The notes under the pieces were generated by a model that saw nothing but the letters and a program-made list of their open reading frames with translations, did not search any database and was not told the DNA's origin. From positions 1 through 28,514 of IMG/VR virus record IMGVR_UViG_3300009788_001588: DNA of 28,514 bases; one strand, given 5' to 3'. Of this stretch, positions 6,592 to 12,923 are shown piece by piece. This stretch comes from a virus. Each line of letters begins with the position of its first letter. Position 1 is the stretch's first letter. Made by a program: the position numbers and the translations under genes.

Positions 6592-6996
6592 ATGGAAGAA
6601 GACGAGTATATTGCCAAGTACAGTGAAGTGAAAGCACAGCGGGATGCTGCCCAGGTTAAGATCGACGACCTCATCGACGTGGTGCGCACGATGCGCAACG
6701 AACCGCGCGACGGTCAGAAGTTCACATGGTCGGAGGGCTTCGCCCAGGCACTGCGTGAGATCACGATGGGCATGGGTGAGAACGATGCACTCCTACGGTC
6801 TGAGTGTGAGGAGTGTGCGGGGATCTTCTACGCGGACTACCCCGGTGACCTGTATTGTGAGGACTGCGTAGGCCTGATGACCGTGACGCTGGCCGATACA
6901 GACCCAGCGGTACAGTCAGCCATCGATATACTCAAAGAGTCCCTGCACCGCGACCTCGGCATAGACTACTACAAAACGGGAGGCAAGGATGGATAG
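6592..6996 (+). CDS. Unknown protein with a C-terminal zinc-ribbon-like CxxC pair
   Basis: 134 aa, ATG 6592 with AGAAGGAG (6578-6585) six bases before it. The N-terminus is an acidic helix that may form a coiled coil (MEEDEYIAKYSEVKAQRDAA). CEEC near residue 72 and CEDC near residue 89 are spaced like half of a zinc ribbon. The C-terminal third is helical. It overlaps the next gene by 8 bases and opens the + strand block downstream of the divergent region. Zinc binding is likely; the role is unknown. Confidence 0.75.
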   Translation: MEEDEYIAKYSEVKAQRDAAQVKIDDLIDVVRTMRNEPRDGQKFTWSEGFAQALREITMGMGENDALLRSECEECAGIFYADYPGDLYCEDCVGLMTVTLADTDPAVQSAIDILKESLHRDLGIDYYKTGGKDG

Positions 6997-7570
6997 ATTT
7001 AGGCTACCACCACCACTGCGAGTCAACCTGGACACGTACCCCACGGGGGACAGGTACACCGTCCCGATCCACAAGTGGGTGCATGGGGGGAACCGCCCTC
7101 ACCCGATCCAGTTCGGGAACATCCTCCTCGACCGCTGGACCCTACTTGCGCTGACCTTCATGCGCTGGGGTCTACCGGCCATCGAGTTGGACACGGCCTT
7201 CAACCAGGGCAAGATACACAGCAACACACACTGGCCTGATAACGAGATCATGATACCCAAGGCCCTGCACTGGTTGGCTAGGGATGTGATCGTTGACTCC
7301 CTGGACGAGCGTCTGCGAGGCCACCTCCCTGGAATCGCCTTGCCATTGCCACTGTGTCCTGATATAATGGGTGATGTGGAAGAAGAGTTACCCGCACTGT
7401 GTCAGGTACAAAGGATCATTACAGCCGTGAACAACACCAAGCTAGCACAACACCCGCAGCGCCTCAACGAGGTTGTAGACTTGACGATCTACGACCGCAT
7501 GTGGTGGCTCAGAGAGATCTACCGAGTCATCGGGCGTACCGGGTTGCAATTCGACAGGAGTCAAGCATGA
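6989..7570 (+). CDS. Unknown 193-aa protein
   Basis: Starts at ATG 6989, with GGAGG five bases before it, and overlaps the previous gene by 8 bases. It is Trp-, His- and Pro-rich (for example KWVHGGNRPHP and HSNTHWPDNE), with hydrophobic helices but no clear membrane segment or catalytic signature. It shares ATGA with the following small ORF. I do not recognise a family. Location in a block of nuclease and SSB-like genes suggests a DNA-metabolism or host-takeover role, which is only inferred. Confidence 0.7.
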   Translation: MDRFRLPPPLRVNLDTYPTGDRYTVPIHKWVHGGNRPHPIQFGNILLDRWTLLALTFMRWGLPAIELDTAFNQGKIHSNTHWPDNEIMIPKALHWLARDVIVDSLDERLRGHLPGIALPLPLCPDIMGDVEEELPALCQVQRIITAVNNTKLAQHPQRLNEVVDLTIYDRMWWLREIYRVIGRTGLQFDRSQA

Positions 7571-7998
7571 GACTTGGGACTCTATTGCTGCCCCTGTTAC
7601 TCTTATCACCCGTACTCGTCCGAGGGGGCGAGGAAGCAGAGAAAGGAAGCTCAACGGTTGATGTATCAGATCAGGTGAGGGGTACCTCCCCTCGCCGTTC
7701 CTCTGATCCGTACGCCGGGCTAATCGACTATGGGCAAATATTCCCGAGACAAGGGACAGAGGGGCGAGCGCTGGCTCCGGGACCGCATCATGGACAGGGG
7801 CTACTTGGCTCACCGTGGTCGCCAGTTTCGGGGTGGGCCAGACAGCCCGGACGTGATCTCACCCGACTTACCCGTCCAGTGGGAGATGAAGTACGGTTAC
7901 CAGCGCCTCTCTATACGCTCGGTTATGGACAAGCTACGTTCGGAAGCCCCCGATGGGGTTATCCCTATTGCCGTATGGCGCCAGGAGAGAGAGACTGA
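7567..7998 (+). CDS. Doubtful small ORF with signal-peptide-like N-terminus
   Basis: ATG 7567 shares ATGA with the upstream stop. The first 20 residues (MRLGTLLLPLLLLSPVLV) look like a signal peptide or single membrane anchor, followed by a charged GGEEAEKG segment. The frame stays open for 143 codons, but from 7730 it overlaps a convincing nuclease gene, and its Pro/Gly/Arg-rich second half looks like a shadow. It is kept because it is coupled and fills an otherwise empty 160-base gap. A real product may be the N-terminal part with whatever tail the frame allows. Confidence 0.3.
   Translation: MRLGTLLLPLLLLSPVLVRGGEEAEKGSSTVDVSDQVRGTSPRRSSDPYAGLIDYGQIFPRQGTEGRALAPGPHHGQGLLGSPWSPVSGWARQPGRDLTRLTRPVGDEVRLPAPLYTLGYGQATFGSPRWGYPYCRMAPGERD
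7665..7707 (+). repeat. Long imperfect hairpin before the nuclease gene
   Basis: The inner stem GGTGAGGGG/CCCCTCGCC (7674-7682 with 7688-7696, one G-T wobble, loop TACCT) is flanked by ATCAGA (7665-7670) and TCTGAT (7702-7707), which also pair. No T tract follows, so it is more likely an mRNA leader or processing structure than a terminator. It ends 22 bases before the ATG at 7730. Confidence 0.55.
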
Positions 7999-8086
7999 GA
8001 TGGAGGCACTCGCAATCCTCCCGCTCGCCTGGTTGCTCACCCTGCTCACCGCGAAGTACGACCCCTATGAGGACATGAAATGCTAG
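7730..8086 (+). CDS. Small PD-(D/E)XK endonuclease, resolvase-like
   Basis: 118 aa. The layout is RGERWLRDRI (Glu13), then SPDVI (Asp41), then WEMKYG (Glu52, Lys54), followed by a basic helix and PIAVWRQERE. This is the E...D...ExK core of small phage nucleases related to Holliday-junction resolvases and VRR-NUC domains. It probably cuts branched DNA during recombination or before packaging. The Shine-Dalgarno is weak and a hairpin lies just upstream, so translation may be controlled. It overlaps the next gene by 7 bases. Confidence 0.75.
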   Translation: MGKYSRDKGQRGERWLRDRIMDRGYLAHRGRQFRGGPDSPDVISPDLPVQWEMKYGYQRLSIRSVMDKLRSEAPDGVIPIAVWRQERETEMEALAILPLAWLLTLLTAKYDPYEDMKC

Positions 8087-8448
8087 CCACAGACTACATG
8101 GATACCACCGCCTGGTTACTGGCGGCAGCAAAAGAGATCGAGGAGAGCAAGCGCCCCTCGTACACCATCGGCAGCACGGACGTACTCGCCAACTTCAAGC
8201 GGGTCGCCAGTGCATCTGGCATGACCCCTGCCCAGTGCTGCTTGGTCTACATGTTGAAGCATGTGGACTCCATCAGCTCCCTCGTGAGCAACCCAAGTGC
8301 CAGGGACCCCGAGCCAGAGATAGGCCGGTTCGCTGACCTGATCAACTACACCAAGCTTCTCTTCGCCATCCGGGTGGAAGAGAAGAGAGTATTCGACGCG
8401 TTAGATAACCTTGACGCCTCACTAAACAACGGAGAAGAAGATGACTAA
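8080..8448 (+). CDS. Unknown protein resembling DUF6378-type phage proteins
   Basis: 122 aa, starting at ATG 8080 in a 7-base overlap with the nuclease. The pattern NFKRVASASGMTPAQ, then YMLKHVDSI, then DLINYTKLL resembles small phage proteins of the form NF..iA......p.dv...mlK..R......D..gY..L, which some databases link to nucleotide modification. It is helical, soluble and ends in an acidic tail. Assignment is by remembered pattern only and could be wrong. It overlaps the following SSB-like gene by 8 bases, so the two are probably co-translated. Confidence 0.65.
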   Translation: MLATDYMDTTAWLLAAAKEIEESKRPSYTIGSTDVLANFKRVASASGMTPAQCCLVYMLKHVDSISSLVSNPSARDPEPEIGRFADLINYTKLLFAIRVEEKRVFDALDNLDASLNNGEEDD

Positions 8449-8806
8449 TCCTACTTTCGAAGCCATCCCTGAGTACGACCCACTGCCCAAGACCGCAGCA
8501 GGCCGGGGCCCCGGAATCTCGGCGGACCTGACCAAGACCAAGGCCAAGGATCTGATCGATGCTGACATCGCAGTGACCGGATTCATGATCATCCCCAACC
8601 AGTTCATCGAGAGCGACAGTGACCCCAAAGAGGTTACGATGATCGAGATCATGGACGCAGCCGGTGACAGCTTCTACTTCGTCCACGGCAGCAAGGTGCT
8701 CATGCAGGCCGTCGAGGCTCGACAAGAGCTGGGCCAGATCCCTTTCAAGACCCGCCTCACCTTCGAAGAGGGCAAGAACGGTCGTAGCTACTACGCATTC
8801 GCGTAG
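8441..8806 (+). CDS. SSB-like / OB-fold DNA-binding protein (tentative)
   Basis: 121 aa from ATG 8441, with GGAG a few bases upstream. The order is: a helical leader (TKTKAKDLIDADIAVTGF), a beta strand, EVTMIEIMDAAGD, FYFVHGSKVLMQAVEA, then a terminal IPFKTRLTF...SYYAFA. This resembles small phage proteins proposed to be ssDNA-binding, where a core strand pair is followed by a SxvL helix and a closing YYtFA strand. It would coat single-stranded DNA during replication. It is the last gene before a terminator-like hairpin. Similarity is by pattern; function is inferred. Confidence 0.55.
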   Translation: MTNPTFEAIPEYDPLPKTAAGRGPGISADLTKTKAKDLIDADIAVTGFMIIPNQFIESDSDPKEVTMIEIMDAAGDSFYFVHGSKVLMQAVEARQELGQIPFKTRLTFEEGKNGRSYYAFA

Positions 8807-8813
8807 CACCACG

Positions 8814-8852
8814 GGCTCCCAGGGTACCGCTCCTCCCCTGGGGGCCGCTTTT
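8814..8852 (+). terminator. Probable Rho-independent terminator after the SSB-like gene
   Basis: An 11-bp stem GGCTCCCAGGG/CCCTGGGGGCC with one G-T wobble and an 11-base loop is followed by GCTTTT. The T tract is short, so termination may be partial, which suits continued + strand genes just downstream. Confidence 0.65.
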
Positions 8853-8863
8853 CAGGAGGTCGC

Positions 8864-9169
8864 ATGGCAACGGAACCACAAGCGTACTACGACCACATGA
8901 ACGAACTGCTGGCTCAGAACGAGCAGCTACGCTATCAAATCGAACACAACAACCAGCTGATCGAGGCCCTGCGAGGTAAGATTGGTCGAGTAGAATGGAG
9001 GTACGAGAAAGATGCCAGAGAAATGGTACAAGAACCCGCTGCCGGGTTACTCAGTGATGGACAACGAGGAAGTGGTGATCCTCCCGAGGAAACAGGGGTC
9101 GGACAGTGTTCCGGCGACCAGGGAGTACTCGGGCCTAGTGCTGGAAGAGGTGGAGCGCTTGAAGGATGA
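8864..9169 (+). CDS. Unknown coiled-coil protein, C-terminal half overlaps next gene
   Basis: 101 aa, ATG 8864 with AGGAGGT three bases before it. Residues 8-50 form a Gln/Asn/Glu-rich helix with leucine heptads (NELLAQNEQLRYQIEHNN), a probable short coiled coil. After residue 49 the gene overlaps the well-supported 9012 gene in another frame, and its sequence becomes Gly-rich and less protein-like. It may really be about 50-60 residues of structured protein with a tail set by the overlap, or be joined to the next frame by frameshifting. No homolog is recognised. Confidence 0.5.
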   Translation: MATEPQAYYDHMNELLAQNEQLRYQIEHNNQLIEALRGKIGRVEWRYEKDAREMVQEPAAGLLSDGQRGSGDPPEETGVGQCSGDQGVLGPSAGRGGALEG

Positions 9170-9671
9170 GGGTTGGACTGGCTTCATCGCACCAGAGGCA
9201 CACCAGGCAGACAAGGGCGCAGGGGATGCGTGGCACTGGGATGTGGACAACCCAGGCCCCTTCCTAGAAGCCATCTACTTCGGGGAGAACGCCTCCCTAG
9301 AAGAGGTACGGGAGCAGTACACCATGCACAACGGTCAAGCCTGGCAGTTCCCGATCCTGTTCTGCTTTCCCTTCCTGCCCAACGATGCCATCATGAGCTA
9401 CCTGAGTCAGGGTCAATGCCCCGTCGCGCTCATGAACGAGATGGACGTGGAGTACGAAGAAGACGAGGCACCCGACGACGAGATCGACTGGCAGACCATC
9501 GCCATTAGGCGACTGATACACATAGGAGACATGCAAGATGGAATTACAGACGTCGTTCGTGACGCGGTTTATCTCCGTTCGAATTTCCGTTCGATGCGGA
9601 AGCGGCGGAAGTACATCCGACAGTTCATCATCGAGCCCCTCAGAGAAGCCATCAACCTCCCACCGCGGTAA
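9012..9671 (+). CDS. Unknown acidic 219-aa protein
   Basis: ATG 9012 has GGAGG ten bases before it. The protein is soluble and strongly acidic in the middle (EYEEDEAPDDEIDW), with a Trp/Phe-rich central part and a basic C-terminal helix (RSMRKRRKYIRQFI). The stop forms TAATG with the next gene. The acidic-then-basic layout recalls phage proteins that mimic or bind nucleic acid, but no motif is diagnostic. I do not recognise a family. Confidence 0.7.
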   Translation: MPEKWYKNPLPGYSVMDNEEVVILPRKQGSDSVPATREYSGLVLEEVERLKDEGWTGFIAPEAHQADKGAGDAWHWDVDNPGPFLEAIYFGENASLEEVREQYTMHNGQAWQFPILFCFPFLPNDAIMSYLSQGQCPVALMNEMDVEYEEDEAPDDEIDWQTIAIRRLIHIGDMQDGITDVVRDAVYLRSNFRSMRKRRKYIRQFIIEPLREAINLPPR

Positions 9672-10201
9672 TGAGCAAGGCGAAGTGGACTTCTTCGACC
9701 AAACGCACCCCCAAGAGTACCCCTGTGGACCCCTCAGCGGGCCTCTCTCTCAAACAACAGTTAGTCAACTGTTCCGGGACGCGAGAGAGGAACAGGATCG
9801 TCTCATTGATCTACGAGGAGATGAAGAAGCTGCCCCGCTACGAGATGCTGCTCCTACCTACGTCGAAGACGACGTGGAAGAGCAAGGACAATACGTCCCT
9901 GGTAGCATGGAGACAGATGAAAGGGTTCACGACGAACGTCACAGTTCCGCGCTTTGGCCCGCACCAGACCGTGTGTCGGTTATGCGGGGAGGTTTTAGGT
10001 ATCCCTCCAAGAACTATGAAGGTACCCGTGATGACGGACGCAGAACATCAGTTGACGTGTACCGAGGTGATCGATGACCCGCGCGTCGCAGAAGTATGCG
10101 AAGTCTTCGGGGGGAAAGCCACAGCAGTTCGGCACCCAGCTCCCGAAGGGGACACCGAAGCCGAAGGTACCCAAGCACTACAAGACAGCGCATTTGATTG
10201 A
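9671..10201 (+). CDS. Unknown protein with zinc-finger-like motif
   Basis: 176 aa, beginning in a TAATG overlap with the previous stop. The N-terminus is basic and Ser/Thr/Lys-rich. A CRLCGEVLG...HQLTC arrangement (near residues 102-130) is a CxxC...HxxxC zinc site. The last 43 codons overlap the next gene in another frame. A third frame (9538-10077) is also open over this stretch, but it is Ser/Arg/Asp-rich and unstructured; the zinc motif and TAATG favour this frame. Nucleic-acid binding is plausible. Confidence 0.65.
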   Translation: MSKAKWTSSTKRTPKSTPVDPSAGLSLKQQLVNCSGTRERNRIVSLIYEEMKKLPRYEMLLLPTSKTTWKSKDNTSLVAWRQMKGFTTNVTVPRFGPHQTVCRLCGEVLGIPPRTMKVPVMTDAEHQLTCTEVIDDPRVAEVCEVFGGKATAVRHPAPEGDTEAEGTQALQDSAFD

Positions 10202-10508
10202 CAAGGTAGTCGATGAGTTCCTCCACGACAACGAGGAGGTGGTAGACATCGCCTACCGTGGGTGGCAGACCAAGATGGGCCCCGAGGGGTGGGGTATCAT
10301 CATCGCCATCAAGTTCATGGGTGAGATGAAGACCTGTGGCATCCGGATACCGCTCATGATAAAACCCTCCGCGAAGATTATCCGGGAGGGTTTGAAGGGT
10401 GTTCGGAAGATACTGGACAGCGCCACCTTTGAGTCTCAGCTGGCTCCCAAGCCTGGCGAGATGGCTAGATTGAAGGGTGCTTCGCCCGTCGATCCATCGA
10501 CACCGTAG
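10074..10508 (+). CDS. Unknown basic protein, last gene of the + strand block
   Basis: 144 aa from ATG 10074. The first 45 residues are Lys/Pro/Gln-rich and probably flexible; the compact part starts near residue 40 (HLIDKVVDEFLH) and contains alternating beta strands (GWGIIIAIKFMGEMKTCGIRIPL) and a basic helix. An internal TTG at 10194 is a possible later start, avoiding the long overlap with the 9671 gene. The 3' end overlaps the convergent - strand nuclease gene by 44 bases. A - strand terminator is buried in the coding region. Function unknown. Confidence 0.65.
   Translation: MTRASQKYAKSSGGKPQQFGTQLPKGTPKPKVPKHYKTAHLIDKVVDEFLHDNEEVVDIAYRGWQTKMGPEGWGIIIAIKFMGEMKTCGIRIPLMIKPSAKIIREGLKGVRKILDSATFESQLAPKPGEMARLKGASPVDPSTP
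10361..10393 (-). terminator. Probable terminator of the - strand virion operon
   Basis: Read on the - strand, AAACCCTCC and GGAGGGTTT form a 9-bp stem with a 14-base loop, and the run of T extends to four. It lies 72 bases past the end of the last - strand gene (10465) and inside the convergent + strand gene, so it is well placed to stop the long structural transcript. Confidence 0.65.
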
Positions 10509-11088
10509 CTGCTGGCAACCGCTTCACAAACGCCTCCATGGAGATGAAACACTCCTTGGGGGCGCTTTTGTATGAGCAGTACCCAGACAGGAACTCGTCC
10601 TCACCCTCGCTAATCAGGGTGTCATTGTCGATGAACATCATGCTGTTGTTGCGGCTGCTCACGATGGCCCACCAGTCGGGCTTGACCTCACGCTTCTCGT
10701 ACCTGCTGACCGGGTCAACTGTCACCGTGTCGAAGGGCCAGGTGTCAGGGGTAGAGAACTGGTAGGAGCGTGCTTTGACGTCAAGATGGAGCTGCCAGGA
10801 AGCACTGATCGCGGTGCCTGGTTGGCTGCCGAGTAGGATATCGTAGGGATCTGAGTAGTCCTTGGCCGAGACACGGTCAGGACGCGTCCGTAGGGGGTGG
10901 ATCGCACACCAGTAACCGTACATCTGCAACTGCCCCAATACATACAGCTCCCATCTGTACCCATCCAGCATACTGTTGAGGAACGTGTTGTCGGAACCAC
11001 GGGCATTCCCCATGGCGGTGTCTAGTTCGTCCATGGACTGCTTCGGTAGGTTGAACGGTATGGTCTCACACATACGTAATGCTACCAT
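10465..11088 (-). CDS. PD-(D/E)XK nuclease-like protein, last gene of virion operon
   Basis: 207 aa. RWELYVLGQL (Glu47), then PYDILL (Asp83), then HLDVKAR (Asp103, Lys105) make the E...D...DxK core of a PD-(D/E)XK nuclease. The strand-rich part after it (PDWWAIVSS, then MMFID) is normal for the fold. It is transcribed last in the virion operon, so it is probably made late, when a nuclease could act in packaging or clean-up of DNA ends. Alternatively it is an exclusion nuclease against other DNA. It overlaps the convergent + gene by 44 bases. Family fairly sure, role inferred. Confidence 0.7.
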   Translation of the reverse strand: MVALRMCETIPFNLPKQSMDELDTAMGNARGSDNTFLNSMLDGYRWELYVLGQLQMYGYWCAIHPLRTRPDRVSAKDYSDPYDILLGSQPGTAISASWQLHLDVKARSYQFSTPDTWPFDTVTVDPVSRYEKREVKPDWWAIVSSRNNSMMFIDNDTLISEGEDEFLSGYCSYKSAPKECFISMEAFVKRLPAATVSMDRRAKHPSI

Positions 11089-11098
11089 AGATCAGTCC

Positions 11099-11701
11099 CT
11101 AGACGCCACCCGATAACACCGCCCTGAGAACCTCCGCTAGGGGGACGCCCTGTTGGAGCATGCTTGCGGCCTCAGGGGGCAGCATCTGTAAGATCTGGTC
11201 TAGCGAACCACCGGCCTGGCTGCCCATCTGGGGGCCACCACCTAGTCCGACGTTGCCTCCGCCGAAGTCAGGCGCTGGGCCAGCGGGGGGTGGTCCTACG
11301 GGGCCTGCTGGGGCCTGTGGGGGTCCTCCCATAGGGATGGCCTCATCTCCGAAGCCTGCCATGGCGCCTGCTAGGCCCTGCGAGTTCCGAGCGGCGGCCG
11401 GTGCGGCGTTTTCCAAGGTCTCACGACCGAAGCCCAGACCAGCCTTGATGCGACCAGCTAGGCCAGCTGCACCACGCATACCGGTGGCTATACCGGATAC
11501 ATCACCGGGTGTCATAGGCATCTGACCCAGCATCATATCCTCGGGGTTCATCCCCTGGATGGGGTTCACGCCAGGCTCTGACTCACCGATGTACTGCCCA
11601 ACGGGCTGTTGTCCGATGGCTTCCTGGATGTACTGATTGAGCATCTCTGAGATTCCACCACCTGAGGGGGTTCCCAGCATACCGTAGGGTGACATTGGCA
11701 T
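11099..11701 (-). CDS. Gly/Pro/Met/Gln-rich low-complexity protein, probably virion-associated
   Basis: 200 aa, starting in a TAATG overlap with the protease stop. It is rich in Gly, Pro, Met, Ala and Gln, with Pro-Ala repeats near 127-145 (APAGPVGPPPAGPAP), and no catalytic motif. Only the ends look helical (ISEMLNQYIQEAIGQ at the start; LDQILQMLPPEAASML near the end). Such composition is shared with the internal virion proteins upstream in this operon (18013 and 19264 genes), so it is likely a scaffold-like or internal structural protein. No family recognised. Confidence 0.65.
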   Translation of the reverse strand: MPMSPYGMLGTPSGGGISEMLNQYIQEAIGQQPVGQYIGESEPGVNPIQGMNPEDMMLGQMPMTPGDVSGIATGMRGAAGLAGRIKAGLGFGRETLENAAPAAARNSQGLAGAMAGFGDEAIPMGGPPQAPAGPVGPPPAGPAPDFGGGNVGLGGGPQMGSQAGGSLDQILQMLPPEAASMLQQGVPLAEVLRAVLSGGV

Positions 11702-12294
11702 TACTTCTTCTCCTTCGTTTTGCGCTGGGCTATCTCAGGCACAGGCGCGTTAGTGCAGGCACCGGCTATGCGGTACGCTGAGTATTCTAGTTCCTGCTCA
11801 TACTTGATGGCGATGCCTCGCTTGACGGGGCGAAACTTGTCGCGCTGGATGTGGGTGAGGTTCGCATACGTGCCCCACATCTCGAAGACTTCCTTGCATT
11901 GGAGGATGTGGACAAATTCATGCACCAGGGTGGTGGAGTACTTCTTAGCGCCACCCCAGCCTATCCAGTACTCGGACACTAGGACCGTACCACTGGACAC
12001 GTCGCAGTTCACGGCCCCCTTGATTGAGTTGTTGGAGAACATCGGGATGGGCATGATCTCCACCATCTCAAAGGCGTCGCGTAGGAAGATCTCCTTTACG
12101 TTGTTCAGTTCGTGGAACTCTAACTGAAACGCCTTCTCGCACTTCTCTGAGTCCAGGGCAGTCTTGGCATACACCAGCCCCGCGTTCTTCACGGCGTCCA
12201 TGTTCACGTACTGGGGGTCGAGTGGCATCGCCCCTAGGGTCGTCGCTACGGTGACCAGCAGGACGAGTAGATGAGTAAGCACCTTACTCAGCAC
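11701..12294 (-). CDS. Secreted zinc metalloprotease-like protein (HExxH)
   Basis: 197 aa. The first 22 residues form a Sec signal peptide (Lys4, then a hydrophobic LLVLLVTVATTLGA core), so the product should go to the periplasm. Zinc motif HEFVH is at 125-129, and a likely third ligand Glu lies in the EQELEYSAY helix (166-174), as in gluzincin peptidases. Four Cys (51, 97, 133, 180) could form disulfides. The start is GTG 12294; a GTG at 12282 follows the previous stop and is an alternative. It sits among small membrane proteins of a lysis-like cassette. It may act on cell-wall-linked or outer-membrane proteins; substrate unknown. Confidence 0.75.
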   Translation of the reverse strand: MLSKVLTHLLVLLVTVATTLGAMPLDPQYVNMDAVKNAGLVYAKTALDSEKCEKAFQLEFHELNNVKEIFLRDAFEMVEIMPIPMFSNNSIKGAVNCDVSSGTVLVSEYWIGWGGAKKYSTTLVHEFVHILQCKEVFEMWGTYANLTHIQRDKFRPVKRGIAIKYEQELEYSAYRIAGACTNAPVPEIAQRKTKEKK

Positions 12295-12514
12295 GCTTCT
12301 CGGCCAGTCCGCGTAAGAAAGCTACGTCAGTCTTGATCTGGATCACATCGCTCTGGATGCCCCGGATCTGCTCGCTGGTAATGAGCTTCCCTGCACTGAG
12401 GGATTCGTCTTCGTTCTCCATCGTGGTGGCCCATACGGTACCACCCACTAAGAGGCTGATGACCAGCCAGTTGGCCTTTAACCAGCACCCGACGGGTCCG
12501 GGTCTACTTTTCAT
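12284..12514 (-). CDS. Small single-membrane-span protein with coiled coil, lysis-like
   Basis: 76 aa. A membrane segment at about 12-31 (WLKANWLVISLLVGGTVW) follows a basic N-terminus, then a soluble helix with heptad pattern (SEQIRGIQSDVIQIKTDVAF). The layout matches inner-membrane spanin or holin-partner proteins (N-in, C-out). It overlaps the protease gene by 11 bases and the holin-like gene by 11 bases. A spanin or holin-accessory role is inferred from layout and neighbours; a true Rz/Rz1 overlap is not seen. Confidence 0.65.
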   Translation of the reverse strand: MKSRPGPVGCWLKANWLVISLLVGGTVWATTMENEDESLSAGKLITSEQIRGIQSDVIQIKTDVAFLRGLAEKRAE

Positions 12515-12710
12515 GACTACCTCCCTGTGGCCAGAAGAGGTGCCCTGTGAGGATGCCCCATGCTACTGCCACGACAGGCGCAAACCTGGCCGCTTTGAGG
12601 AGCACCTCGGAGATCGTGTCACCGCTCTTCTGGTTCGCTGCGGGGATGACGTCGTACGCCGACACGGCGAGGATAGTGCCCACGATGACTGCTATGGTTA
12701 CCTTCTTCAC
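12504..12710 (-). CDS. Putative holin
   Basis: 68 aa, starting at GTG 12710 (GTGA overlap with the upstream stop) with AGGAGG eight bases before it. Two membrane segments, at about 4-20 (VTIAVIVGTILAVSAY) and 44-57 (PVVAVAWGILTGHLF), are joined by a short polar region. The end GILTGHLFWP and the DTISEVLL segment recall small phage membrane proteins called holins. It would make lesions in the inner membrane at lysis. Length, topology and neighbours fit; no endolysin is seen next to it. Confidence 0.65.
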   Translation of the reverse strand: MKKVTIAVIVGTILAVSAYDVIPAANQKSGDTISEVLLKAARFAPVVAVAWGILTGHLFWPQGGSHEK

Positions 12711-12922
12711 CAGTCATCCCTCCTGGCTGCCTTCCGGGCTTTCTTCCGAGCCTTCCGGCTTGCCTTAGCCGCCTTCTTGTACGCCTTGGTCAGGTACTTC
12801 GTACCGTCGCGCTCCTTCTTGCCGAGGAGGCTACGGTTGGCCTTCCTCAGACCCCACTCCAACCCGAACACCAGCAGTTGCCTGGCAAAGGGGCTCTTCA
12901 ACAGTGCTAACAGCGCGTGCAT
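12707..12922 (-). CDS. Small highly basic protein with hydrophobic N-terminus
   Basis: 71 aa. Residues 1-22 are hydrophobic (MHALLALLKSPFARQLLVFG) and 46-68 are a Lys/Arg/Ala repeat (KKAAKASRKARKKARKAARR), as in histone-H1-like or DNA-condensing tails. AGGAG lies seven bases before ATG 12922. It sits between the large ejection protein and the holin. It may be a virion-associated DNA binder or a membrane-active cationic peptide; no family recognised. Confidence 0.65.
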   Translation of the reverse strand: MHALLALLKSPFARQLLVFGLEWGLRKANRSLLGKKERDGTKYLTKAYKKAAKASRKARKKARKAARRDDW

Positions 12923-12923
12923 G

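Noticed and set aside
6435-6698. Extended 363-aa form of the exonuclease starting at 6698
   Set aside because: The extra N-terminus is encoded by the G-run/TA region and the next gene's start; it is Pro/Ser low complexity and not protein-like, so ATG 6434 is preferred.
9538-10077. 179-aa ORF in the third frame
   Set aside because: Ser/Arg/Asp-rich and unstructured, starts inside a well-supported gene; the 9671 frame has a zinc motif and a TAATG start. Its ATGA with the next gene is noted as a finding only.
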